Shown piece after piece: positions 24,782-32,286 of a stretch of 64,000 nucleotides of DNA. Position 1 is the first letter of the stretch. The number at the start of each line of letters is the position of its first letter. Made by a program: the position numbers and the translations under genes. The notes below the pieces were generated by a model. That model did not search any database. It saw nothing but the letters and a program-made list of their open reading frames with translations, and was not told the origin of the DNA. The stretch comes from Tenacibaculum skagerrakense (GTDB lineage: Bacteria > Bacteroidota > Bacteroidia > Flavobacteriales > Flavobacteriaceae). The DNA is taken from contig NZ_SLXM01000001.1 in NCBI RefSeq assembly GCF_004345825.1, forward strand, positions 744,001 to 808,000, read 5' to 3'.

Positions 24782-25189
24782 TTAACGGCTAATTTGCAGC
24801 GCAGTACTACTAATTTGTTGCACGGTATATTCTAAAGCAAAACAACCTTGCCCATTAATAGGTGAACCATTAAGAGAATTGTATTCTTTTTGACTACAAG
24901 GACAAATCATTTTTAGTCCGTCAAAAGTCATTGAAGAAGAGCAATCTCTTTCAGGACACTCTAAATCGTAAGCTTTAAATGCAGATGAAGTTCTTCTGAT
25001 GATTAACACATTTCTTCCTCCTAAAACAACTGAAGTATGTCCTCCAGGAACTTGAATATCTATGAATTGAGGGTTGGATAAATTTATGGTTTCGTTAAGC
25101 GTAATACCAAAAAAGCAATTGTTTGTATTGGTGTCATTAGTACAACTAATCATAAGTAAACCAGTAAGTAAAATCAGAATCTTTTTCAT
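24782..25189 (-). CDS. Rieske-like lipoprotein with altered cluster ligands
   Basis: A 135-residue exported lipoprotein (lipobox MISC, Cys16). The core looks like a Rieske domain: LECPERDCSSSMTFDG followed by LKMICPCSQKEYNSLNG. These align with box 1 CPHxxC and box 2 CPCHGxxF. The cysteines are kept, but the two histidine ligands are replaced by Glu and Ser, so a normal 2Fe-2S Rieske cluster is unlikely. It may be a structural relative stabilised by disulfides. It is divergent from greA. Function unknown. Confidence 0.72.
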   Translation of the reverse strand: MKKILILLTGLLMISCTNDTNTNNCFFGITLNETINLSNPQFIDIQVPGGHTSVVLGGRNVLIIRRTSSAFKAYDLECPERDCSSSMTFDGLKMICPCSQKEYNSLNGSPINGQGCFALEYTVQQISSTALQISR

Positions 25190-25240
25190 TTTAAGAAAGC
25201 TTTATCTATCCTTTAGAAGCGCTAATTTACAAATATTTTG

Positions 25241-25248
25241 TACATTTG
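25241..25248 (+). promoter_or_regulatory. Probable -7 promoter element of greA
   Basis: TACATTTG matches TAnnTTTG exactly and points toward greA, leaving a leader of about 130 bases. No convincing -33 element is seen at the usual distance. Confidence 0.45.
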
Positions 25249-25255
25249 TAAGAAG

Positions 25256-25316
25256 ATCTCATTCCTAACGGACTGGGATTTTTAAATTTTATAACCCCCG
25301 ATATCGATGGTTATAA
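25256..25316 (+). promoter_or_regulatory. Structured greA leader with terminator-like hairpin
   Basis: Just after the likely start of transcription, ATCTCATTCC (25256-25265) and GGACTGGGAT (25270-25279) form a 10-pair stem with one mismatch and one G-U pair. A run of T follows at 25279-25283, so it looks like an early attenuator. A second perfect 8-bp stem, TTATAACC (25289-25296) and GGTTATAA (25309-25316), has a 12-base loop containing the palindrome CGATATCG. Both lie before the greA start at 25387. Confidence 0.45.
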
Positions 25317-25386
25317 TTTGGCGCTTAGTGAAATTATATCACTCAAAACGCTAAGGAATCAAATTAATTATTTAAACCTAGAACAA

Positions 25387-25860
25387 ATGAGTCAAGTATC
25401 ATATTATACAGAGGAAGGACTAAAGAAGCTAAAAGATGAATTAGCTCATTTAGAACAAGTTGAGCGTCCTAGAGTTTCACAGGAAATTGCAGACGCAAGA
25501 GATAAAGGAGATTTAAGTGAGAATGCTGAATATCATGCAGCTAAAGAAGAGCAATCGTTGCTAGAAACTAAAATAGCAAAGCTTAAAAATGTGGTTGCAA
25601 ATGCAAGAATCATTGATGAAAGTCAACTAGATAATTCTAAAATTTTAATACATTCAATCGTAAAGTTAAAGAACTCAACGAATGGAATGGAGTTTACCTA
25701 TACGTTAGTTGCAGATAGTGAAAGTGATGTAAGAAATGGAAAGTTGTCTGTTAATTCACCAATTGGTAAAGGATTACTAGGGAAAACAGTTGGAGATGTC
25801 GCTGAAATCCAAGTTCCAAACGGTCTTATGAAATTTGAGGTTTTAGAAATCTCAAGATAA
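25387..25860 (+). CDS. greA: Transcription elongation factor GreA
   Basis: A 157-residue factor that enters the RNA polymerase secondary channel and stimulates cleavage of backtracked RNA. The N-terminal coiled coil starts VSYYTEEGLKKLKDEL, and its tip carries RDKGDLSENAEYHAAKEEQ with the catalytic acidic residues. The C-terminal FKBP-like domain contains SPIGKGLLGKTVGDVAEIQVP. ATG 25387 gives the normal family length (157-158). The frame extends upstream to 25318, but those residues are atypical. Confidence 0.97.
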   Translation: MSQVSYYTEEGLKKLKDELAHLEQVERPRVSQEIADARDKGDLSENAEYHAAKEEQSLLETKIAKLKNVVANARIIDESQLDNSKILIHSIVKLKNSTNGMEFTYTLVADSESDVRNGKLSVNSPIGKGLLGKTVGDVAEIQVPNGLMKFEVLEISR

Positions 25861-25868
25861 AAAAATTT

Positions 25869-25895
25869 ACGCGTTGTTTTTACAACGCGTTTTTT
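25869..25895 (+). terminator. Terminator of greA
   Basis: A perfect 9-bp stem, ACGCGTTGT (25869-25877) and ACAACGCGT (25882-25890), is followed by five T, 8 bases after the greA stop. Confidence 0.9.
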
Positions 25896-25918
25896 AACAC
25901 CTAAACTTAAAATATAAA

Positions 25919-26311
25919 ATGGCCAGTATTTTTACTAAAATAGTTAGCGGAGAAATTCCTTCTTATAAGATTGCTGAAGATGAAAATTTTTACGCTTTTT
26001 TAGATATCAACCCAAATGCAATAGGGCATACATTGGTAATTCCTAAGAAAGAAGAAAACAAGATTTTTGATTTATCTAAAGATACATTCCTAGGTTTGAT
26101 GGATTTTAGTTATCGTGTTGCTAAAGCCTTAGAAAAAACGATTTCTTGTGAAAGAATAGGTATGAGTGTAATTGGATTAGAAGTACCACATGTACACGTA
26201 CATTTAATACCAATAAATACGATGACAGACATGCAATTTGTAAAGAAAGAAAAATTATCTAATGAGGATTTCATAGCCATAGCTGATAAAGTTTCGAATG
26301 CTTTTGAATAA
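25919..26311 (+). CDS. HIT-family nucleotide-binding protein
   Basis: A 130-residue Hint/HIT protein that hydrolyses nucleoside phosphoramidates or related nucleotides. The N-terminus SIFTKIVSGEIPSYKI, AFLDINPNAIGHTLVIPK and the histidine triad PHVHVHLIP are diagnostic. It is separated from greA by a terminator, and its stop codon directly abuts the start of a small membrane protein gene, so these two are co-transcribed. Physiological substrate unknown. Confidence 0.95.
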   Translation: MASIFTKIVSGEIPSYKIAEDENFYAFLDINPNAIGHTLVIPKKEENKIFDLSKDTFLGLMDFSYRVAKALEKTISCERIGMSVIGLEVPHVHVHLIPINTMTDMQFVKKEKLSNEDFIAIADKVSNAFE

Positions 26312-26494
26312 ATGAAGAAGTGGTTGAAAGCAGGACTTGTTTGGGGTATGATGATGTTTGTAATTATGACATTCATTTACCCTTATTTTAATAATGAAGA
26401 AATTACAACTAAAAGTATTGTTATAGGCTTTATATTATGGACAATTGGTGGGGTTCTATTTGGTAGAACATTAAAAAACAATTATAAGGAATAG
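26312..26494 (+). CDS. Small two-helix membrane protein (60 aa)
   Basis: A 60-residue protein with two hydrophobic segments (about 6-26 and 34-51) and short charged ends. TAA of the HIT gene is immediately followed by this ATG, which supports translation by coupling. No domain is recognised. Context does not indicate a role. Confidence 0.68.
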   Translation: MKKWLKAGLVWGMMMFVIMTFIYPYFNNEEITTKSIVIGFILWTIGGVLFGRTLKNNYKE

Positions 26495-26502
26495 TTCTTT
26501 TA

Positions 26503-27651
26503 TTATACTTTATATAATTGTATTTCAAAGGTAGTTCCTTTGTTTAACTCAGATTTTTTTACAAATATTCTACCTTTATGATAGTCTTCAATAATTCGTT
26601 TTGATAAAGATAATCCTAATCCCCAACCTCTTTTTTTAGTAGTAAATCCTGGTTTAAAAATTTGATTAAATTTCGATTTTGGAATTCCTTTTCCGGTATC
26701 TGAAACATACACAAATATTCGCTGGTCATCCTCGCTTATATCAATAGAAACAGCTCCTTTTCCCTGCATTGCATCAATGGCATTTTTAATTAAATTCTCA
26801 ATTACCCAACCATAAAGTTCCTTGTTAATCTTTGTATACATTTCATTGTTAGAGGTTTGAAATGAAAAATCAACTTGTTTAGAACTTCTAGATTCTAAAT
26901 AACTAAAAATGTTATGTGTTATTTCAATAATGTTATTTCTTTCAAGATTAGGAGAAGAACCAATTTTAGAAAAACGATTCGCAATAATATTCAGTCTATC
27001 AACATCTTTTTCAATTTCCGCGACATATTCTTGATTGATGTTTTCTGTTTTTAAAATAGTAACCCAGCCTAATAAAGAGGAAAGAGGCGTACCTATTTGA
27101 TGTGCAGTTTCTTTCGCCATTCCAGTCCAAAGCTTATTTTGATCGGCAATTTTGCTAGAATTAAAGAATAAATAAATGACACCTAAGAAAAGACCAAGTA
27201 TAAGAATTAATGCAATCGGATAATAGGTTAGCTTTTGTAATAAATCAGAATCTCGATAGTAGATGTATTCTTTTCTTCCTAAGTAGTTAATTTCTATAGG
27301 CTTGTTTTGTCTTTTCATTTTTGCCAATTGATCTTGTAAATAAAAAGGATCATGAGTTCTGTTTTCATCCAAATTATGAACTTCACCTATACTACCATTA
27401 ACACTTGTTAAAATACACGGAATTTCGTTGTTTTCGAGAACCTTTAACTCTAAATTCATATCTGCATCCAAGTTAGGAGTATTTCCAACTCTTTCTAAAG
27501 CATAGGCAAACTGCTCCATTTTTTCTCTTTCCTCTTGTTTAAATTTTTTAAAAAACACGTATGTATTCCATAAAATCAATGAAACAATAATAAAAGAGAT
27601 TAGAATGATTAATCTTTTCCCTGAAAATAATTTCTTAAAAGAGTTCAACAT
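26503..27651 (-). CDS. Orphan membrane sensor histidine kinase
   Basis: A 382-residue inner-membrane kinase. One membrane helix is at ~14-31, a short periplasmic region at ~35-130 and a second helix at ~138-160. The dimerisation H-box ETAHQIGTPLSSLLGW follows with phospho-acceptor His184. The ATPase domain has NLIKNAIDAM (N box), DTGKGIPKSKFNQIF (G1) and RGWGLGLSLSKRIIE (G2). No response regulator gene is adjacent, so the partner is unknown. A -7 element, TATATTTG (27656-27663, minus strand), ends 4 bases before the ATG, so the mRNA may be leaderless. It is divergent from a flavin reductase gene. Confidence 0.92.
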   Translation of the reverse strand: MLNSFKKLFSGKRLIILISFIIVSLILWNTYVFFKKFKQEEREKMEQFAYALERVGNTPNLDADMNLELKVLENNEIPCILTSVNGSIGEVHNLDENRTHDPFYLQDQLAKMKRQNKPIEINYLGRKEYIYYRDSDLLQKLTYYPIALILILGLFLGVIYLFFNSSKIADQNKLWTGMAKETAHQIGTPLSSLLGWVTILKTENINQEYVAEIEKDVDRLNIIANRFSKIGSSPNLERNNIIEITHNIFSYLESRSSKQVDFSFQTSNNEMYTKINKELYGWVIENLIKNAIDAMQGKGAVSIDISEDDQRIFVYVSDTGKGIPKSKFNQIFKPGFTTKKRGWGLGLSLSKRIIEDYHKGRIFVKKSELNKGTTFEIQLYKV

Positions 27652-27655
27652 GTTT

Positions 27656-27663
27656 CAAATATA
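27656..27663 (-). promoter_or_regulatory. -7 promoter element at the histidine kinase start codon
   Basis: The minus strand reads TATATTTG, an exact consensus match, with only 4 bases between it and the ATG at 27651. No -33 TTTG is seen at the standard spacing. Confidence 0.45.
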
Positions 27664-27737
27664 AACTATTCTTAAAGTATAACTTTTTTGTTAAATCCAT
27701 AGTATATTTACACTAAATAAAATCTAAACAACAACAC

Positions 27738-28598
27738 ATGTTAACAATTGATCCTAAAGAAATATCTACAGGAAAATTACATCAATATTTATTGGGAGCC
27801 ATTGCGCCTAGACCTATTGCTTTTGCAAGTACAATTGACGAAGATGGTAATCCAAATTTATCACCTTTTAGTTTTTTTAATGTATTCGGAGCGAATCCTC
27901 CAATCATGATATTTTCACCTGCAAGAAGTGTTAGAAATAATACAACTAAACACACATTAGATAATGCAGAAGTTGTAAAAGAAGTGGTTATTAATGTTGT
28001 AAATTATGATATTGTTCAACAAATGTCATTAAGTAGTACAATGTATCCTAAAGGAGTTAATGAATTTGAAAAAGCAGGGTTAACAATGCTTCCTTCAGAT
28101 ATAGTTAAACCTTTTAGAGTTGCAGAATCTCCAGTTCAATTTGAGTGTAAAGTAATTGATATTATTTATACAGGAAAAGAAGGCGGAGCAGGAAATTTAA
28201 TAGTTTGTGAAGTGGTTAAAGTACACATTAAAGAGGAGGTATTAGACGAAGAAGGATTAATTGATCAGCATAAAATTGATTTGGTAGCTAGAGCAGGAGG
28301 GAACTACTATTCAAGAGCAAGAGATGGTTTTTTTGAAATCCCAAAGCCTTTATCAACTTTAGGAATCGGTGTCGATCAAATTCCTGCATCTATAAGAAAT
28401 AGTCATATACTTACTGGAAATAATTTAGGTGTTTTAGGAAATGTAGAAGCATTACCAAGTCAGGATGTTGTTGATAACTTTGCTAAAGAACATCCTGAGT
28501 ATGTTGGAGTATCAGAAGAAAAAAAGCATACATTTGCACAAGAATATTTATTAAAAAATGACGTTGAAAGTGCATGGAAAGTACTTTTAATTAAATAA
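27738..28598 (+). CDS. Flavin reductase family protein (FMN-binding split barrel)
   Basis: A 286-residue cytoplasmic protein of the flavin-reductase-like/flavoredoxin family. The start LLGAIAPRPIAFASTIDEDG and NLSPFSFFNVFGANPPIMIFS are the classic FMN-binding motifs of the split barrel (residues ~15-190). The last ~90 residues are an extension seen in Bacteroidota homologues. It would reduce flavins or an unknown acceptor with NAD(P)H. It starts divergently from the histidine kinase and is followed 7 bases later by the DUF3127 gene. Confidence 0.9.
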   Translation: MLTIDPKEISTGKLHQYLLGAIAPRPIAFASTIDEDGNPNLSPFSFFNVFGANPPIMIFSPARSVRNNTTKHTLDNAEVVKEVVINVVNYDIVQQMSLSSTMYPKGVNEFEKAGLTMLPSDIVKPFRVAESPVQFECKVIDIIYTGKEGGAGNLIVCEVVKVHIKEEVLDEEGLIDQHKIDLVARAGGNYYSRARDGFFEIPKPLSTLGIGVDQIPASIRNSHILTGNNLGVLGNVEALPSQDVVDNFAKEHPEYVGVSEEKKHTFAQEYLLKNDVESAWKVLLIK

Positions 28599-28605
28599 GA
28601 AGATT

Positions 28606-28974
28606 ATGGAAGTTATAGGGAAGATTAAAATTATTAACGATACACAAACTTTTGGAAGTAACGGTTTTAGAAAAAGAGAGTTAGTGTTAACTACTGATGA
28701 GCAATATCCTCAAATGTTAATGATAGAATTTGTTCAGGATAAATGTGATTTATTAAACAGTTTCCAAGTTGGTCAAGACGTTAAAGTTTCAATTAACTTA
28801 CGAGGAAGAGAATGGATTAACCCTGAAGGAAAAGCTATGTATTTTAATTCAATCCAAGGATGGAGAATCGAAAACTTACAGCAAGCTGCCGCTCCTCAAA
28901 ACATGCCACCAGTAGATCAATTTCAACCAGCTCCAGATTTATCTGATAACGAGCCAGACGATTTACCATTCTAA
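28606..28974 (+). CDS. DUF3127 protein with SSB-like acidic tail
   Basis: A 122-residue protein. Residues 1-85 form an OB-fold-like domain (VIGKIKIINDTQTFGSNGF, RKRELVLTTDEQYPQML, VSINLRGREWINPEGKAM, YFNSIQGWRIE) as in DUF3127. A flexible Pro/Gln/Asp-rich linker follows and ends in EPDDLPF. This closely resembles the conserved C-terminal tip of bacterial SSB (DDDIPF), which docks repair and replication proteins. A nucleic-acid-binding, SSB-related role is therefore plausible. It is co-directional with the flavin reductase, and a strong terminator follows. Confidence 0.86.
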   Translation: MEVIGKIKIINDTQTFGSNGFRKRELVLTTDEQYPQMLMIEFVQDKCDLLNSFQVGQDVKVSINLRGREWINPEGKAMYFNSIQGWRIENLQQAAAPQNMPPVDQFQPAPDLSDNEPDDLPF

Positions 28975-29000
28975 ACAGAAAAATATTATAGAAAATAAAA

Positions 29001-29030
29001 AAAGAGTACTTTATTAGTACTCTTTTTTAT
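29001..29030. terminator. Bidirectional terminator between DUF3127 and DUF1456 genes
   Basis: A perfect 10-bp stem, AAAGAGTACT (29001-29010) and AGTACTCTTT (29016-29025), has T residues after it on both strands. It serves the two convergent genes. Confidence 0.88.
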
Positions 29031-29272
29031 TTTTTAGGCTCCTTTGGAGGCATTGGACCTCTCAGATGAATTATTAAGCCGTTTAAGAAATTTCGTAAAA
29101 TTTGATCCCCACATTCCATGTACTTAGGATGATCTTCTTTTCTAAAGAAAGCTCCAAGTTCAGCTTTGGAAACTTTAAAGTCTACTAGTTCACAAATCTC
29201 TATAATATCTGTGTCTCTCAATTTATGAGCTACACGAAGCTTTTTGAAAATATCATTGTTTGTTAATGCCAT
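29027..29272 (-). CDS. DUF1456 (YehS-like) protein
   Basis: An 81-residue soluble protein matching the DUF1456 unit found twice in E. coli YehS: LTNNDIFKKLRVAHKLRD, then VDFKVSKAELGAFFRKEDHPKYMECGDQILRNFLNGL. Only one unit is present here. ATG 29272 is chosen because the family starts with MxNNDI; the longer frame from 29314 would overlap the end of the upstream VTT gene. The Pro-rich C-terminus (RGPMPPKEPKK) is outside the domain. Function unknown. Confidence 0.84.
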   Translation of the reverse strand: MALTNNDIFKKLRVAHKLRDTDIIEICELVDFKVSKAELGAFFRKEDHPKYMECGDQILRNFLNGLIIHLRGPMPPKEPKK

Positions 29273-29286
29273 ACTGTAAAGATAGG

Positions 29287-29910
29287 TTAATTTACTACTG
29301 AAAAAATTGCCCAAGCATAGATTGCGAAACGTATAAATCTGAAAAGGCCAAAAACAATTACATTTTTAACAGGGTATTTTATCATACCAGCAGTTAAACA
29401 GCTAATAGCAAATGGCAAAGGTAATAATGCACCTACTAAGATTAAAAAACTACCCCATTTTTTGGTGTTCTTTAAATGCTTCGCCATTTTCACTTCAAGA
29501 TACTCGCTAACCGCATCTATCTTTAGAGAGGCTTTACCTATATAATACGCAGTAATACCACCCAAATAAGATAAAGTTGCTAGAATAGATAAATTAAATA
29601 TTGGTTCTTGAGTTTTTTTAGACCAAGCAATAAAAATTTCTGGTGGTACTAAACCTAGTATAGTTTCAGAGATAAAGAAAGTAATAAATAAGCTCGTTCT
29701 AGAAAAAGTCTCTGTCATTTTTTGAAGCCCGTCATTAATATTATAGACGTACTTATTAAATAACAAAAGTGCTACAATAATTAAAACTAAGGGTAAAAAG
29801 GCTTTCTTTAAACTTTCCCATATAAACATATAAAAACCTGTACGTTGATAGTAGTTATGCAGGCGTTTTACATGTGCGTCTTTGTTCTTTTTTTTAGGTT
29901 TTTTTGTCAT
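29287..29910 (-). CDS. DedA/VTT-domain (SNARE-associated) membrane protein
   Basis: A 207-residue inner-membrane protein. After a very basic cytoplasmic start (TKKPKKKNKD), several membrane segments carry VTT-domain marks: ETILGLVPPEIFIAWSKK, GGITAYYIGK and LILVGALLPLPFAISCLTAG. Relatives are lipid flippases, for example for undecaprenyl phosphate or phosphatidylethanolamine; the substrate here is unknown. ATG 29910 is chosen over the in-frame ATG at 29940 because a GGAG sequence sits about 8 bases before it. The DUF1456 gene follows 14 bases downstream. Confidence 0.88.
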   Translation of the reverse strand: MTKKPKKKNKDAHVKRLHNYYQRTGFYMFIWESLKKAFLPLVLIIVALLLFNKYVYNINDGLQKMTETFSRTSLFITFFISETILGLVPPEIFIAWSKKTQEPIFNLSILATLSYLGGITAYYIGKASLKIDAVSEYLEVKMAKHLKNTKKWGSFLILVGALLPLPFAISCLTAGMIKYPVKNVIVFGLFRFIRFAIYAWAIFSVVN

Positions 29911-30005
29911 TATCGTCTCCGTCAAACAATTAGCGTGCAAAAATAGGCAGGTTTTTAGTTTTACAAAAGTTAAATCTTATTATTTTTAGAGCTAATTTCG
30001 TTATT

Positions 30006-31388
30006 ATGAAGATTACAAAAATCATTGAGAATCTTTTCAAAAAATACATTCCATCACCTTTTACAATTGCAGTTTTATTAACATTGTTAACGATTGTACT
30101 TGCGTTGGTTTTTACACTGCCTAAAAATGAGTCTGTAATAGGTTATTCAGCACAAGTGTTAGGTTTTTGGGAAGAAGGAATTTGGAATAATAGCTTACTT
30201 GTTTTTGCATATCAAATGATGCTGATTTTAGTGTTAGGACATGTGTTGGTACTAAGTAAACCAATGAGTAATCTTATTTTAAAGCTAACTAAATATTGCA
30301 CAAATACTGCAAATAGTGCTATGCTTGTGAGTACAACAACTATGTTTGTTGCTTTTTTTAATTGGGGTTTAGGGTTAATTTTTGGTGCTTTGTTGGCTAG
30401 AAAAGTTGCAGAAGACGCCCAGCGAAGGGGAATAAAAATTAATTACCCAATTATTGGAGCCGCAGGTTATGTAGGTTTAATGGTGTGGCATGGTGGTATT
30501 TCAGGTTCCGCTCCTATTAAAATTAATGAAAAAGGACATATCAAGTCTATTATGGAAGCAGTTTCTTCTGATATGAACTTATCTAAAATACCAGATATTA
30601 TAGATTACAGCCAAACTGTTTTTAGTTGGTGGAATTTACTGATTTTTATATCGGTTGTTTTATCAGTTGCGGCTACGTTTTATTTTATAGGAAGAAAGGC
30701 TGAGTCAACTCCAATTGATTTACCAGAGTATAAATTTGATAACGATAGTAATCAACCTGTAGAGAAATCAGAAAAATTAGATCGCTCTAAAGTTTTAGGA
30801 TTTGTGTTAGGTTTTATTATTTTGATAACTTTTTTTATCAGATATTATAAAGATTTAGGAGCTTTAAAAATTACGCCTAATCTCATTAATTTATTTATGC
30901 TAGGTTTAGCAATTCTATTGCATAAAAATTTCAAGAGTTTTACCAATGCAATTGGAGAAGCAATCTCTGATGTTTCTGGAATTCTAATCCAGTTTCCACT
31001 CTATTTTGGAATTATGGGAATCATGAAATCAACAGGAATGGTTACGTTAATATCAAACTTTTTTGTTTCAATATCTTCAGCTACCACCTTACCTATTTTT
31101 ACTTTTTTTAGTGCTGGTCTAGTCAATATTTTTGTGCCAAGTGGAGGAGGGCAATGGGTTATTCAAGGACCTGTAGTAATAGAATCGGCTTTGCAATTAG
31201 GAGTGCCGTTGCCAAAAGCTATCATGGCATTGGCTTATGGTGATCAAATAACAAATATGTTACAACCATTTTGGGCGTTACCGCTTTTAGGAATTACGAA
31301 GCTAAAGGCTAAAGAAATTTTACCATATACGCTAATAGCAATGTTTGTAGGAAGTATAATTTACATAATAGGTTTACTTGTTTTTTAA
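30006..31388 (+). CDS. Short-chain fatty acid transporter, AtoE family
   Basis: A 460-residue membrane protein with about 12 hydrophobic segments. Family-specific blocks are FKKYIPSPFTIAVLLT at the N-terminus, FFNWGLGLIFGALLARKVA, GAAGYVGLMVWHGGISGSAPI and FVPSGGGQWVIQGPVV. AtoE-type proteins import short-chain fatty acids such as acetoacetate or butyrate. No ketone-body degradation gene lies beside it. Its stop codon overlaps the start of aat by one base, so the two are coupled although functionally unrelated. Confidence 0.92.
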   Translation: MKITKIIENLFKKYIPSPFTIAVLLTLLTIVLALVFTLPKNESVIGYSAQVLGFWEEGIWNNSLLVFAYQMMLILVLGHVLVLSKPMSNLILKLTKYCTNTANSAMLVSTTTMFVAFFNWGLGLIFGALLARKVAEDAQRRGIKINYPIIGAAGYVGLMVWHGGISGSAPIKINEKGHIKSIMEAVSSDMNLSKIPDIIDYSQTVFSWWNLLIFISVVLSVAATFYFIGRKAESTPIDLPEYKFDNDSNQPVEKSEKLDRSKVLGFVLGFIILITFFIRYYKDLGALKITPNLINLFMLGLAILLHKNFKSFTNAIGEAISDVSGILIQFPLYFGIMGIMKSTGMVTLISNFFVSISSATTLPIFTFFSAGLVNIFVPSGGGQWVIQGPVVIESALQLGVPLPKAIMALAYGDQITNMLQPFWALPLLGITKLKAKEILPYTLIAMFVGSIIYIIGLLVF

Positions 31389-32017
31389 TGTATTATTGGT
31401 TAGGAAAACATATTGAATTCCCGCCTCATGAAGTAGCTTCTGAAGAGGGTATAATTGCTTTAGGAGGTGATTTATCTACTGAAAGATTAATTTATGCTTA
31501 CAAAAATGGAATTTTTCCTTGGTTTAATGAAGGAGAGCCTATAGTTTGGTATTCTCCAGTCGAAAGAATGGTCTTATTTCCAGAAGAGTTAAAGGTATCT
31601 AAGTCAATGAGGCAAGTGCTTCGAAAAAATGATTTTACGATTACAGAAAATAAGGCTTTTAAAGATGTGATCTTAGCGTGTAAAAAAATAGAAAGGAAAG
31701 ATCAAGATGGCACATGGATTACAGATGATATGCTAGCTGCTTATACAAAATTACATGATATAGGAATTGCTAAATCTATAGAAGTATGGAATAAGGATGA
31801 ATTAGTTGGTGGTTTATACGGTGTAGATTTACACAATGGTGTTTTCTGTGGAGAAAGTATGTTTAGTAACGTAAGCAATATGAGTAAAGTTGCGTTCATT
31901 TATTTAGCACAACAAATGAGTTATAAATTAATTGACTGTCAGGTTTATAATAATCATTTAGCAAGTCTTGGAGCAAGAGAAATTGATAGAAAAAACTTCC
32001 TAGAATATTTAAAATAA
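31388..32017 (+). CDS. aat: Leucyl/phenylalanyl-tRNA-protein transferase
   Basis: A 209-residue enzyme that adds Leu or Phe from aminoacyl-tRNA to N-terminal Lys/Arg, marking proteins for ClpAP/ClpS (N-end rule). Signatures are FPPHEVASEEGIIALGGDLS, YKNGIFPWFNEGEPIVWYSP, GTWITDDMLAAYTKLH, VGGLYGVDLHNGVFCGESMF and the C-terminal LASLGAREIDRKNF. Length is normal. It overlaps the AtoE-type gene by one base. Confidence 0.96.
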   Translation: MYYWLGKHIEFPPHEVASEEGIIALGGDLSTERLIYAYKNGIFPWFNEGEPIVWYSPVERMVLFPEELKVSKSMRQVLRKNDFTITENKAFKDVILACKKIERKDQDGTWITDDMLAAYTKLHDIGIAKSIEVWNKDELVGGLYGVDLHNGVFCGESMFSNVSNMSKVAFIYLAQQMSYKLIDCQVYNNHLASLGAREIDRKNFLEYLK

Positions 32018-32021
32018 AAAA

Positions 32022-32048
32022 GTGTCTTGTTTTACTAAAACAAGACAC
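32022..32048 (-). terminator. 12-bp hairpin next to aat, terminator-like on the minus strand
   Basis: GTGTCTTGTTTT (32022-32033) and AAAACAAGACAC (32037-32048) pair perfectly around ACT. On the minus strand it is followed by TTTTTTATTTT; on the plus strand there is no T-run. It may still end aat transcripts by position, 4 bases after the aat stop. Confidence 0.6.
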
Positions 32049-32107
32049 CATATAATCCCCATAATGCTTCACCTTATCAAGTTGAAATACACTAAGACTT
32101 TGTTTCT

Positions 32108-32137
32108 AGAAAAAAGGTGTCTAATTAAAGACACCTT
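32108..32137 (-). terminator. Minus-strand terminator of the candidate mini-gene
   Basis: AAGGTGTCT (32114-32122) and AGACACCTT (32129-32137) form a 9-bp stem. On the minus strand it runs into TTTTTT. It lies 21 bases after the stop of the 21-codon ORF. Confidence 0.6.
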
Positions 32138-32158
32138 AGATACTTCATTCACTTTGGT

Positions 32159-32224
32159 TTAAACATATTTAGATGAAAACTCAAAAAGCCCTTGCTGCCA
32201 AGAAATTCTCCCAATACCTGGCAT
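32159..32224 (-). CDS. Candidate 21-residue peptide ORF
   Basis: A short ORF on the minus strand starts with MPGIGRISWQQG and ends with EFSSKYV. It is preceded by a possible promoter (32252-32286, leader about 20-25 bases) and followed by a terminator. It is divergent from the hybrid sensor gene that starts at 32439. There is no known family. It may instead be part of a non-coding small RNA. Low confidence as a protein, moderate as a transcription unit. Confidence 0.3.
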   Translation of the reverse strand: MPGIGRISWQQGLFEFSSKYV

Positions 32225-32251
32225 AATAATTTGTGAATGAATGTAATAGAA

Positions 32252-32286
32252 CACATATAAATTTGAGAGGTTATGTTGAAAACAAA
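32252..32286 (-). promoter_or_regulatory. Possible promoter of the candidate mini-gene
   Basis: The minus strand has TTTG (32283-32286), a 23-base spacer and TATATGTG (32252-32259, one mismatch to TAnnTTTG), with the ORF ATG at 32224. Confidence 0.4.

Noticed and set aside
25318-25386. N-terminal extension of GreA
   Set aside because: The residues are unlike GreA, and the region is better explained as a structured leader; family length fits ATG 25387.
32064-32162. Plus-strand ORF of 32 codons in the aat-kinase intergenic region
   Set aside because: It runs straight through a terminator-like hairpin, has no promoter match, and its residues show no protein-like pattern.
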